Positions 31,138 through 41,627 of a stretch of 44,438 nt of DNA are shown here, one piece after another. Numbering within the stretch: position 1 is the first letter of the stretch; each line of letters opens with the position of its first letter. Made by a program: the position numbers and the translations under genes. The DNA is from Coleofasciculaceae cyanobacterium RL_1_1 (lineage in GTDB: Bacteria > Cyanobacteriota > Cyanobacteriia > Cyanobacteriales > Geitlerinemataceae), in contig JAAUPN010000005.1 of assembly GCA_012033105.1 (NCBI GenBank), forward strand, positions 1 to 44,438, written 5' to 3'. The notes beneath the pieces were generated by a model. The model was not told the DNA's origin and made no database searches. It saw only the letters and a list, made by a program, of their open reading frames with translations.

Positions 31138-31260
31138 TTAGGGGCTAGTTTTCTCTGTGGTATCTCGTCCCATGAGACTCAGCAACCAACGAACAAATAA
31201 GAGGTAACCCGTGACAAGGAGCACGATCGCGGCGGGAACGCTAAGAGGACTAAAAATCAT
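31138..31260 (-). CDS. Candidate 40-residue single-pass membrane protein
   Basis: An ATG frame reading MIFSPLSVPAAIVLLVTGY, then LLFVRWLLSLMGRDTTEKTSP. Residues about 8-25 form one clear transmembrane helix followed by positive and polar residues, the usual shape of small cyanobacterial subunits of photosystems, cytochrome b6f and NDH-1 complexes. It does not match any psb, psa, pet or ndh small subunit that I can recall. It sits alone in a 1.75-kb gene-poor stretch and is too short for most gene finders. There is no obvious ribosome binding site (CCGCCGACC precedes the ATG). The frame stays open upstream without another ATG. Coding is plausible but not proven. Confidence 0.45.
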   Translation of the reverse strand: MIFSPLSVPAAIVLLVTGYLLFVRWLLSLMGRDTTEKTSP

Positions 31261-31784
31261 GGTCGGCGGCGGGGGGTGAGGAGCTAGAAACAGGCGAGGC
31301 AATAATCCGGGCTTAAACTCAGCGGTGCAAAGTCTAGGCTCAAAGACGGTCTAAAGATGCAAGGTATAGCGAAGTGAACCGCAGCTATGAGCGCAATAGC
31401 GGCGGCACAGGACTCAACCAACGCGGACTGTCTATCGTGGTGATAGCAACCCGGAATTGAGATTCGTTTTACATCTGCTTATGCCGATCCGGTCAGCGAA
31501 CCGATAGACAACTCCCAAAAGGACGTTTACATTCGCTGCACTTTACGGATAAGCCCACAGTTACGGTCTGGCGATCGCAGTCACTGTGGTGGAAAAATTA
31601 ATCTCCGAATGTGCTGGTATTTTTTTGGCAAGGTCGGTCGAAACTGATCAAGGCTCGGGAAAGCTAATCTTGACGACGTACACCTTTGAGCGGGAGCTAG
31701 TGGGGATGCTCCCGCAATACCGTCAGCCCAAGCGCGAATGACTTCTTGCTTGGTAATTCGGAGCTACTGCAATCTTTGATTTAA

Positions 31785-31800
31785 ATTTAACACGTTAAAT
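31785..31800. promoter_or_regulatory. Palindromic site, possible operator
   Basis: Perfect 7-bp arms ATTTAAC and GTTAAAT separated by two bases. The size and symmetry fit a dimeric regulator site. The nearest downstream plus-strand gene starts over 300 bases away, so the target is unclear. Confidence 0.25.
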
Positions 31801-31920
31801 TCATAAATGTCGCGTCTTTTCTAATGTTTTTTGAGCGACATCCGCAAGCGTTGATTTTGCGTGAGGACGAAGCTGAATGCGATGTTGAGGATCGCGTCAG
31901 GTCAGGTCACGAAGCGGCAT

Positions 31921-31968
31921 CACGATCGGACGAGGCCTGGGCGGGGATCGCGGGAAAGCGCGATCGTG
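31921..31968. other. Nested GC-rich stem-loops, possible RNA structure
   Basis: An outer 8-bp pair CACGATCG (31921-31928) and CGATCGTG (31961-31968) encloses an inner 7-bp hairpin GATCGCG-GGAAAG-CGCGATC (31946-31965). The two share bases and so are alternatives. Some of the symmetry comes from GATCG-rich HIP1-like sequence, which lowers its weight. Confidence 0.25.
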
Positions 31969-32126
31969 CCGTGAGAATTGGGTGAGATCGAGAGGCTAGA
32001 GAGATGTCAACATCAAGCTTTGGGCGATCGCGTGTCAGCGGTCAATCCCAGACCCAAATTATCCGTCTATAGTGTTGTTGATCGGAACTGTCTGGCTAAA
32101 ATTGCGGACTGATTGCGGAGCTAGGG

Positions 32127-32447
32127 GTGGATGTTATCGTCATTTTTAAGGGTCGGACGTTCTTAAAAGCGTCATATCTTACGGACGGGATCACGCTTTT
32201 GTACTATGATCCCGTTTCGGCTTTAAAGCAGAAGAGAAATGTTGTTATGGGTCTTAATCCACTCGTAGCAGCTAACGGTATCGAGGAATCAGAGATTGCT
32301 TTTAAACGATCAACTGAATCCAAAGGGTTAAATAGAGCGTCCTTTTTTTTTGGTAGCCAGTATATATACTCGTTCATCGTCGAGTTTGGCAAAGGGGGTG
32401 AGGTGAACCAGATCGATAGAGTTCGATATAGTGAAGTCAGTGTTTGA
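32127..32447 (+). CDS. Small protein of unknown function
   Basis: A GTG-started frame of 106 residues with normal mixed composition (VIVIFKGRTFLKASYLTDG, IYSFIVEFGKGGEVNQIDRVRYSEVSV). The C-terminal pattern, a hydrophobic strand, a Gly/Lys turn and another strand, resembles small beta domains such as those of OmlA/SmpA-like lipoproteins, but I do not recognise the family. No signal peptide is visible from this start. It is more AT-rich than its neighbours and contains a run of nine T. GGAG lies about seven bases before the GTG. It ends about 90 bases before the chosen pepP start. Could be a degraded or frameshifted fragment. Confidence 0.4.
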   Translation: MDVIVIFKGRTFLKASYLTDGITLLYYDPVSALKQKRNVVMGLNPLVAANGIEESEIAFKRSTESKGLNRASFFFGSQYIYSFIVEFGKGGEVNQIDRVRYSEVSV

Positions 32448-32539
32448 TTGGCCAGTGTGTGAGTCTTGCGACTGGATACTTGCCAGATAATTGTCTTGAA
32501 GCTGTTGTTAATTTTCCTCTATCTTCCTTCCATACGCCT

Positions 32540-33945
32540 ATGCTGCTCGGGAGTAACTATCCGTCATCATCGCTCAACGATCGCGCCCTGGAGATGACCC
32601 TCCGTGATCGCCGTCGTCGTTTGGCGAATGAAGTGAATTTTGCGGTTGTCCTCTGGTCAGGGCGGGGCAAGTCGCGTAACTTTCCGGCCAATCGCTATCC
32701 CTTTCGGGCGAGTAGTCATTTTCTCTACTTTGCAGGGCTTCAGCTTGAAAATGCGGCGATTCGTCTCGATAATGGTCAGCTCGAATTGTTTTACGACAAT
32801 CCGTCGCCGAGTGGTGTCCTATGGCATGGTGAGACGCCGAACCGTACGGAGTTAGCGCGGATCATGGGGGCGGATGCGGCGTTTCCGCTAGCGGAACTGC
32901 CGTCACGCGCGAAGGGTGCAGCCACGATCGCGGTGCAAAATGATGATGTGCGCCAGCAGCAGGCGGCGATTTTGGAGCGATCGCTCTCACCGTTGGATGA
33001 TCTGAGCGGGATTGATCGGCAGCTCGTGCGGGCGATCGTCAAGCTGCGATCGCAACAGGATGCCGGGGCGATCGCCGAGCTGCGACAGGCGGCGGCGGTG
33101 ACGATCGAGGCGCACAAGATCGGCATGGCGGCGACGATGACGGCGAATACCGAAGCTCAGGTTCGCGGCGCGATGGAAGGGGCGATCCTGGGCTACAACA
33201 TGACCTGTTCCTACAACAGCATCGTGACGGTGCGCGGCGATGTGCTGCACAATGAGCGCTATCACAATCCGCTGAATGCGGGAGATTTGCTACTAGCGGA
33301 TGTGGGCGCGGAAACACCGGGTGGCTGGGCGGCGGATATTACGCGCACCTGGCCGGTGAATGGCACGTTTTCGGCGACGCAGCGGGATATCTATGATGTG
33401 GTGTTGGCGGCGCACGATCGGGCGATCGCGGCGATCAAACCGGGTGTGGAATATCGCAATTTACATTTGATGGCCTGCGAGGTGTTGGCGGCGGGCTTGG
33501 TCGATCTGGGAATTTTGCGCGGTGAGGCGCAATCGCTGGTCGAAGCCGATGCCCATGCGTTATTTTTTCCCCACGGTCTCGGCCATCTGCTCGGTTTGGA
33601 TGTTCACGATATGGAAGACCTGGGCGATTATGCCGGGTATGGAAAAATCGGGCGCGGAGTTCACGGTTTGGCCTGGGCTATCTGCGTCTGCATCGTCCGC
33701 TGGAGGAGGGCATGTTGGTGACGATCGAGCCGGGATTCTATCAAGTGGATGCGATTCTCAATGATCCGCAGCGCCGCGAAACCTATCGCGATCGGGTTAA
33801 TTGGGAGCGGTTGGCACAGTTTCAGGATGTGCGCGGCATTCGCATTGAAGATGATGTGCTGGTCACAGAAGACGGCGCGGAGGTGTTGACGGCGGGGCTA
33901 CCCACTCAGGCCGAGGCGATCGAGGGATTGGTGCGTGGCGGTTAA
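32540..33945 (+). CDS. pepP: Xaa-Pro aminopeptidase (M24 family), frameshifted in this sequence
   Basis: Removes an N-terminal residue before proline; a two-metal enzyme with pita-bread fold. The N-terminal domain has SRNFPANRYPFRASSHFLYFAG. Metal ligands are visible: two Asp in LLADVGAETPGGWAADITRTWP, His in FFPHGLGHLLGLDVHD, Glu in TIEPGFY and Glu in RGIRIEDDVLV. The frame breaks at AAAAA (33643-33647): one added A gives GKNRARSSRFGLGYLRLHRPLEEGMLVTIEPGF, which is what the family shows. Repaired length from the ATG at 32540 is 468 residues; an ATG at 32594 (MTLRDRRRRL) is an equally good start, and the open frame extends upstream to a TTG at 32444. It converges with the membrane protein gene at 33981. 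Confidence 0.9.
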
Positions 33946-33980
33946 CGATGGTTGACTCGTCCGCAACAGCCATTGAGGAG

Positions 33981-36361
33981 TTATAGAGGGTTTGGAATGC
34001 GACGATCGATCACGTCCATTGGCTGTAAGGTCTGCAATGTAACCTGAATGGTCGGAGCAAAAAGACGGGGATTGCTGGTCGAAAATTCAAATCCATACAT
34101 TCGCTCGGGAAATTCTCCCCGAAACCATGGCTCGATCTCGCGCTGGGTTTGGGGGAAGGGCGAGAGCAGGATTCCACTGGTTGCATTTTCCGGTAGCACT
34201 CGATAGGTCGAGGTCTCGCCCGCGCTATTCCAGAGGGTAAGCTGGACGGGCGGCACGCGAAAGAGGTGGTTCAGGATGCGCCCCCAAAGGGTATAACGCA
34301 CGTGAATAATGGCGCGAACGATCGCCCCTTGGGGGGTGGTGATTGAGATGCGTTGGTTCCAACTGACGGAGAGTGAGCGTTCGCTCTCGGGGGGGCGGCA
34401 GCGATCGCGATCGCGCGGTGTGAGGGCGAGCAGATCGACCAGGGGAGAATCTGGATCGGTCTCTGGAATGAGCGGGATGGGTAAATCCGGCGCAATTTCG
34501 TAGGTACACCAGAGCTGAAAGAAGGTGGCGGGTGCATCGAAAAAGGGGTGGTAGCCATTGGCGGGGTCAAAGTGGTAGAGCAGCAGATCGCGCGGATCGT
34601 TTTGAAGGGCGTCGCGATTGAGTTGATCGAGGTATCGCGTGTAGGCGAGACGGGTGGGAACCACGGGGAGCGGTGACCAGTTGAGGTTGTTAGCAGCGAT
34701 GATCGTGGTTTCATTGGGGAGAACTTCGACGCGACGATCGCCGATCACCTGGCGTATTTCAGCGGGAAATTGTAGCGGTGCGAGATTGGCTGCGCTTTTT
34801 TGCTCTAGAGACTCTTGCCAACGCTGGGGATTGAGGAGGACTCGGCCTTGATGCGAACCCGATCGGTGCAAATACCCGTAAACGATCGGTGGGATAGTCT
34901 TCCACGTTGACGTAATAGGCATAGGACCAGAGGCAAAAGATCAGGGTGAGTAGATGAGCGGCGCAACCCACTTGGCGCAGGAGGGACGATTTCCAGGTGC
35001 TGATGACGATCGCCAGTAAAAACGGCAGGGTGAAGATAAAAATTAAGACGTCATCGCTGCGTCCGGTTAGGCTGCGATCGACCAAGGCAAAAAATATCGG
35101 GAAAATGGCAATCGCGACGGCGGGGTTGCCCAACGGTACGGCGATCGCGATCGCGATCCATAGCCCGATCGCTTCCAACAACACGAGCCGCAATTCAAGC
35201 GCCGATCCACCATAGTCCAGACCCGCAGGCAAGCGATCGAGCTGATCGGTCAATGCGGCAATATATCCCTGAAGATAGCCGCCAAAGCCGACGATTGCCT
35301 CGCTTGGGGCTTGGGTCATGGCACTGCTGTTACCCAGGGTGAGTTCAAGGTAGCTGCGTAGGTAAGCCGCCAGCGAGGGTTCGGTATAGTTCGCGAGATA
35401 CATTAAACCCAAGCCAAAGACCAAACAGGCTCCCAGTTCTGCCAAAGCATTGTGGGTGCGATGGGAGATGCGATCGAGGCATTGAACGAACTGTCCCACA
35501 TGGGGAAAAAGACCGTAGATCCAGGTGGCACGGCGGACTAAACGCGGCATCAGGCCGTAGCCGATCGTCACCGACACACCAATCACGATCAGCAAACGCC
35601 ACACCAGATCGCCACTTCCCGGCGCGAGGCTCAGAAACGCCAGCGCCCCAAACACCAGCACAGTTTCGATGAGCTGGAAGACAATATCCGTCGCTGTTTC
35701 AAATTGGGGTGTCACTTGCCAACGTTGACCACCCCGCACGAGGAGAAATAGCATCAGGCTCGCGATCGCGCAATCCCGATCGACGCATTGGCATTGACTA
35801 AAATACCCGCTGCGGCTCCAAGTCCGAGCGGCCAATAGTGCGTGTCATCCGCCCAAATTTCAGGAAGCGAGAGCAATAGCAGTCCAATAAAGACGATTTG
35901 CGATTCGGTTTGCAGGGCAGGGTCAATCTCGGCGATCGTGTAGGGAAACAGCAGACTGATCGCTAAAGCAAGGCGGGTGAAGTGATCGTTCAGCCGTGAG
36001 AGTTTGAGCAGAGCGACAACAATGAGCAGCAGGTGAAGGCTCAGACGAACCACAAACACCGTATCGAAGTTATCGCCGACGATCGCACCGCGCAGCCAAT
36101 AGCCCAGCGATCCATACAGCGATACAGCATCACGACCAAAAATCGCGCCATTGAGGTTGAGCTGACTCAGGCGATACTCCCATGCGGTGCTGGCTCCCGG
36201 TGTGATCGGGTCGGCAGCGGAATGAAGGCGATCGTCAGGTAGAGGATCGTGATGACGATCGCTAGCATCAAACTCGCGGTTTTCCACGATCGGCTCGCCC
36301 AACGGGAAACATCACGCCACGCGTAACGCAAAAGGTGCAGAGGATTGGAAGATGAGGACAT
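33981..36361 (-). CDS. Large polytopic membrane protein with soluble C-terminal domain, three frameshifts in this sequence
   Basis: Repaired length is about 793 residues from MSSSSNPLHLLRYAWRD. One helix near the N-terminus (ASLMLAIVITILYLTIAFIPL), a loop with SAADPITPGASTAWEYRLSQLNLNGAIFGRDAVSLYGSLGYW, then around ten hydrophobic helices (to LLTLIFCLWSYAYYV), then about 300 soluble residues rich in beta pattern. Frame breaks: one base missing near 36213-36225, one missing near 35765-35775 (giving VNANASIGIAAIASLMLFLL), one extra in GGG 34891-34893 (giving VEDYPPIVYGYLHRSG). The layout, membrane helices with a large loop after the first, resembles GT-C glycosyltransferases, but I do not recognise a catalytic motif. 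It follows a similar gene (36581-38833) on the same strand and the two probably act together in envelope glycan or exopolysaccharide assembly; that is inference. Confidence 0.65.
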
Positions 36362-36580
36362 GCAAACAAGTCGCCGGGATACGGACAAGATTTCAAACCG
36401 ATGCACATGCGTTAGATGCTGGAGTCGCACTAACCCGTCTACATTGCGGGTTCACAGGTAAACTCATGGAGAGACTCGAACAGGAGCGTATCAGAAGATT
36501 TACGTATGTGCTACACGGATTGAGATTTGCTCACCCTGTACACACAACCGATTCACTTGGGTGAAGCCGCCCATTGGTCG

Positions 36581-38833
36581 CTAAAGTTTCGGGCGCAAAA
36601 TCTGGCGCCATCGATCGACGGCGTAGGCTAAACCGGCGAGGATGATGAACCATAGCAGCGGCCACAGCGGACGCAGGTAGCGATCGCCAGACCCGACCGG
36701 CCAGCTCGTCACGTCAATATAGGCGATGGTCATGACCCGAACCGCGATCGCCACGATCGCCACGCACACCAGACTGAGGGGCATCGGACTGGATGCGTGG
36801 GTTGATTGGGGTTGGGCTGAATTTAAGGCTGGATTGGAGCGGGAGCGATCGTGAGCATGGTTTGATCGGCGTGGTCGGCGTGGTCGGCGATGATCAGCCG
36901 AGGTCGTACCCGTCGCGCCAACCATCTGCCCTAGCTGCATCCCGCTTTCGATCGCAATACCCAGCACGCTCAAGCCGATCACAATGGGAAAAATCAGCCG
37001 GTAAAGATCCGCACCGAAGCTAATGGCAGCATCTTTGCGCTGATTTTCGGGGCGCGATCGCTGGGTCACAAACTCCGCCGGTTCGCCAATAATCGGCTCG
37101 TAATAGCGCTGTCGCAGAGCGATCGTCTCCGCATCCTGGGGTGAATCCAGCTTCAGCACGATCGCCGTTCGCCCTAGTTGACGTGTCAGCCGCCCCATGC
37201 TGCCCAGCCAGCGCGGGATCGTCTGCCAGCGCAACGCCGGAACCATGCCCCACAGCCCCGATCGACAGCGCAGCACCCCATCATCACACGCCGCGTTAAT
37301 CTCCGCCGCTAGTTGTCGATAAAATGCTGCCGCGCGATCGGGCGTCTCGTAGTATCCCGCCGCCGCCGCCGCATCACGCAACGCCCAAAAGAAAAATCCC
37401 CCGGCATAATCATCGCAAATTCCCTCGGCACAGGATTGCGATCGCCAGCCCGTATTCGGCGGAACTTCCAGGGCGGGACGCAATTCGCGAAAGGCGGGGC
37501 TATGGTCATAGATGGCCGCACGGGCGGAAGCGGGAACAGGAACGATCGCCGCTGTGTCGATTGTGTTAGGGGAAGGTGACGAGGTCGATGAGTTAGAAGA
37601 GTTGAGCGAATTTGAGGGATTTAGGGAATTTGAGGAATTTGCAGGATTAGAGGAATTAGTAGAACTTGCAGAATTGGAGGAATTTGAAGAATCAGTAGAA
37701 CTTGATGAACCTTCGACCCGAGATAAAGCACTATAGGCCGCTGCAAATTCCGGCGTTTTAAAGTCAGAAGTCACGAAAATCCCAAAGTTTGCGGCATTAC
37801 TCCAGCAAATCCCGAGGGTCACGATCGTCACAGGCACGATCGTCAGCCCCAGACCGATCAGCAGCTCACGGGCGATCGCAACGATGTTTATTTTTTCTGA
37901 CGCTTGGCCTCGATTTTGAGACTCAGCACCAGAAGACTCAGCTTGATGCGCTTGATCTTGATGAATATCTTCCGAGACCTGAAACTCGGACAGCGCAGGC
38001 AGCTCGGGCAATGGGGGCAAGATCACGCCGTTTAACTGGGCTTCAAGCTGCGCTTCGATCTCACGCTCGATTCGATCCTGGCGTGCCGCTTCCGCTTCGA
38101 GCTGATCGCGATACTCCGCTTCGAGCCGATCGCGATCAGCTCGCCGTAACGCCTCACGCTGTGCCTGGTAGCGTCGCCACCCCACGATCGCCCAGACCAG
38201 CATGATCGGCGGAACCATCAACACCCCCTCCGGTCGTGTATTCCACAACCCAGCCAACACCGTGCCACCGCCCAGCGCCCCCAGCCACCACCGCAGGCCG
38301 CGACACTCCACAACCGCGATCGCACAGCCCAGCCACGCCGCCATCAGTGGCAAATACAGCACCTCTTGCAAGGTTTGGCGATTCCAATGAAACGAGAACG
38401 GTGCTAGGGCATACAGAGCGAAACCCAGGGTTGCGAGACGCGGACGGCGATAAACCCCACCCACGATCGCGGCGAGGAACGCTCCCCCCGTCAGATATAT
38501 CGCTTCTTGCCACAGACGCAGCGGGATACCGAGCCAGTGCGCCACGGCGATCAACAACGGGTAGCCCGGTTGACGCAGCAACGCAAAGGCATCGTAGGTG
38601 GTGTCGTGATGGATCAGGTTGGTCGCGAGGATGACGTAGCGCAAATTATCGCGATCGGCATCGAGAGCGCGAATCGGCAGATGTGCCACGAGCCACAGTT
38701 TTAGCCCGATTAGCAGCATTGCGATCGTGATCCAGCGCCACAGGTGCGGTCGATCGTCCACGGGTGGGCGTATACGCCAGTCTTGTTGAGTCCTGATCGA
38801 TTCGCTGGAAAACCGTTTATCTTGAGGGTTCAT
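36581..38833 (-). CDS. Polytopic membrane protein, probable GT-C-type glycosyltransferase
   Basis: 750 residues, frame intact. The first helix (LWRWITIAMLLIGLKLWLVAHL) is followed by LDADRDNLRYVILATNLIHHDTTYDAFALLRQPGYPLLIAVAHWLG, an acidic loop in the place where PMT/ArnT-type enzymes carry their catalytic Asp. More helices follow, with GLWNTRPEGVLMVPPIMLVW. A charged coiled-coil segment (about 225-270), a further helix, a Ser/Asn-rich linker (about residues 370-425) and a Cys-containing extracytoplasmic part (CAEGICDDYAGGFFFWALRDAA, CDDGVLRC) come next, then C-terminal helices ending GSGDRYLRPLWPLLWFIILAGLAYAVD. The ending DRYLRPLWP is seen in other membrane glycosyltransferases. Substrate unknown. 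Same strand as the 33981-36361 gene, 220 bases apart, so likely related in role. Confidence 0.65.
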   Translation of the reverse strand: MNPQDKRFSSESIRTQQDWRIRPPVDDRPHLWRWITIAMLLIGLKLWLVAHLPIRALDADRDNLRYVILATNLIHHDTTYDAFALLRQPGYPLLIAVAHWLGIPLRLWQEAIYLTGGAFLAAIVGGVYRRPRLATLGFALYALAPFSFHWNRQTLQEVLYLPLMAAWLGCAIAVVECRGLRWWLGALGGGTVLAGLWNTRPEGVLMVPPIMLVWAIVGWRRYQAQREALRRADRDRLEAEYRDQLEAEAARQDRIEREIEAQLEAQLNGVILPPLPELPALSEFQVSEDIHQDQAHQAESSGAESQNRGQASEKINIVAIARELLIGLGLTIVPVTIVTLGICWSNAANFGIFVTSDFKTPEFAAAYSALSRVEGSSSSTDSSNSSNSASSTNSSNPANSSNSLNPSNSLNSSNSSTSSPSPNTIDTAAIVPVPASARAAIYDHSPAFRELRPALEVPPNTGWRSQSCAEGICDDYAGGFFFWALRDAAAAAGYYETPDRAAAFYRQLAAEINAACDDGVLRCRSGLWGMVPALRWQTIPRWLGSMGRLTRQLGRTAIVLKLDSPQDAETIALRQRYYEPIIGEPAEFVTQRSRPENQRKDAAISFGADLYRLIFPIVIGLSVLGIAIESGMQLGQMVGATGTTSADHRRPRRPRRSNHAHDRSRSNPALNSAQPQSTHASSPMPLSLVCVAIVAIAVRVMTIAYIDVTSWPVGSGDRYLRPLWPLLWFIILAGLAYAVDRWRQILRPKL
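37580..37725. repeat. Degenerate trinucleotide-phased repeat encoding a Ser/Asn linker
   Basis: Units such as GAATTTGAG, GAATTAG and GAACTTG recur about 15 times, always in steps of three bases. On the minus strand they code for SSNSSNS, NSSNPANSSNS and similar. Composition is far from the surrounding GC-rich coding sequence. Confidence 0.75.
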
Positions 38834-38940
38834 CGTTGCTCGATCGGCCTACCACACTGACAATCCGGCTTAAAGTCTAGCCTGATCGTCCGTGATGATC
38901 GCAATTCTCCGACATTCGGAGGGCTAGATCGAGGCGGTGG

Positions 38941-40127
38941 CTAGTTGGCAGACTGCGATAGTCGTTTAACTGCTTCGCCACCGAGCAGGTCGTGGGTTTC
39001 TTTGAGTAACGTCGGAATCCGATCGCGGTGCGGGCTTGCCTGCAATGCCGTCGCAAATTTCCCGACATTCCCATCCTGTAACCGTTTTCCAGGAAACCAG
39101 TGACCGCCTTGGCCGAGCAGGTTGTAACGCATCTTGCCGTATTCGGTCATGTCGTAGGCGATCGCCAAATTTCGCAACCACAGGATCGTTTCCAGGTTCA
39201 CATCGTCCGGCGTCTCGCTCCAGTGCGGCAGCCCCACCGTCCAGGTGTGATACCAATCTGCACCCAGGGCATCGATCGCCGCCTGTTCTAGCCGCTCGAT
39301 GATCGGCGGTAAAATTTCATCGGCGCGATCGAGCAGATCGAACGTTTTCAGATGTTCATCAAAATCCGTTGGTTTTGCCGCACCGACGCTCAGGGTATGA
39401 ACTTGAGGATGGTTCAAGCAAAACAGATTGTTAAACACCATCGGACTGAGCGGCGCACAGAGATTGATGAGCTTTTGCGGTGCATGGTAGAGCATCCCGC
39501 CTTTGTTCGAGGGACTGATGATGAAAACGCCCATGTCGTGGTGCGTGGCGGCTTCGATCGCAGGCCAGTTGCGCTGAAAAATGTAGTACCAATGCAAATT
39601 GACGTAATCAAACGCATCGGTTTCGATCGCCTGGACAATCAAATCCGTCGGCCATGGGTCGAAAATCCGACGTGACCGATCCGTCCCTGAGCTTGCCAGC
39701 GGCGCACCACATCTAGGCAACCACCCGGGCGAATCGTCCAGTCCAGATGCTCGGGTAGGTTGATGCCGTGAATGCCGAGCAAATCGACGCGATCGAGCTG
39801 GAGGTTCGCGAAGGAGGTTTCAAGTGTCGTTTCAAACTGGCGGGCATCTTCGTAGGGTGAAACCTTGGTTTGGACGATCAGGCGATCGCGCGGAAGATCC
39901 GGCAAAATCTGACCGAGTTGGAGTTCCGATGTGCCGTAACCGCGTGCGGTTTCGATGTGAACGATATCGAGTTCGAGAGCGCGGCGGATACTCGCTTCCA
40001 GGTTGGTTTGACCGTCAGCGGGAATACTGCTCCAAGGTTGATCCGTCCAGGAATGCTGATAGCGCATCCCCCCGCAGGAAAACACGGGCATCTGGAGACC
40101 GGTTCGTCCGAAACGTCGAAAGCGCAT
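38941..40127 (-). CDS. Aldo/keto reductase, frameshifted in this sequence
   Basis: NADPH-dependent oxidoreductase of the AKR superfamily. MRFRRFGRTGLQMPVFSCGGMRYQ is the expected opening, so the ATG at 40127 is preferred to the one at 40142. Catalytic residues are Tyr64 in HIETARGYGTSE, Lys88 in IVQTKVSP and His120 in LLGIHGIN; the usual Asp of the tetrad is Glu59, which I believe is normal in this cyanobacterial subgroup. The frame breaks at CC (39652-39653): one added base gives GRIGHVGFSTHGPTDLIVQAIE, the conserved join. Repaired length is about 395 residues. The C-terminal part (YDMTEYGKMRYNLLGQGGHWFPG) is typical of the longer AKR group in cyanobacteria; some relatives have a 4Fe-4S cluster motif, which is not visible here. 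Substrate unknown. Confidence 0.88.
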
Positions 40128-40241
40128 AGTCAGGTGTCGCAAAACAGTTGAGCAAGGATGGATGGGCGAAATCTGGGGGAGGTTTATGCCCCATTTTAGC
40201 CAATCGCCCGGTGCAAAGCTGCGATTGTCGTGTACGAAACG

Positions 40242-41518
<1,277 letters not shown>

Positions 41519-41627
41519 GGCGGGAAAGGTCGAAAATTAAGGATAGGTCTTGAGGGTGGCACGATTTGGCCTCACCTACGCTATCAGGTTTTGCCAAGGG
41601 GGCTGACAGAGTTGACCAAAAACTGGC

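Larger units (their letters stand above)
31261..32126. other. Gene-poor region with several hairpins
   Basis: About 870 bases without a convincing gene. Hairpins: GCGGGAGC/GCTCCCGC at 31690-31715; palindrome-like ATTTAAC-AC-GTTAAAT at 31785-31800; nested stems at 31921-31968. GC content rises after about 31,850, unlike the AT-rich left part. A non-coding RNA or the remains of an insertion are both possible; I cannot assign either. Confidence 0.4.

Noticed and set aside
31690-31715. GCGGGAGC/GCTCCCGC hairpin as a terminator or an IS200/IS605 end
   Set aside because: There is no T run after it, no gene ends upstream, and no TnpA or TnpB remnant could be recognised.
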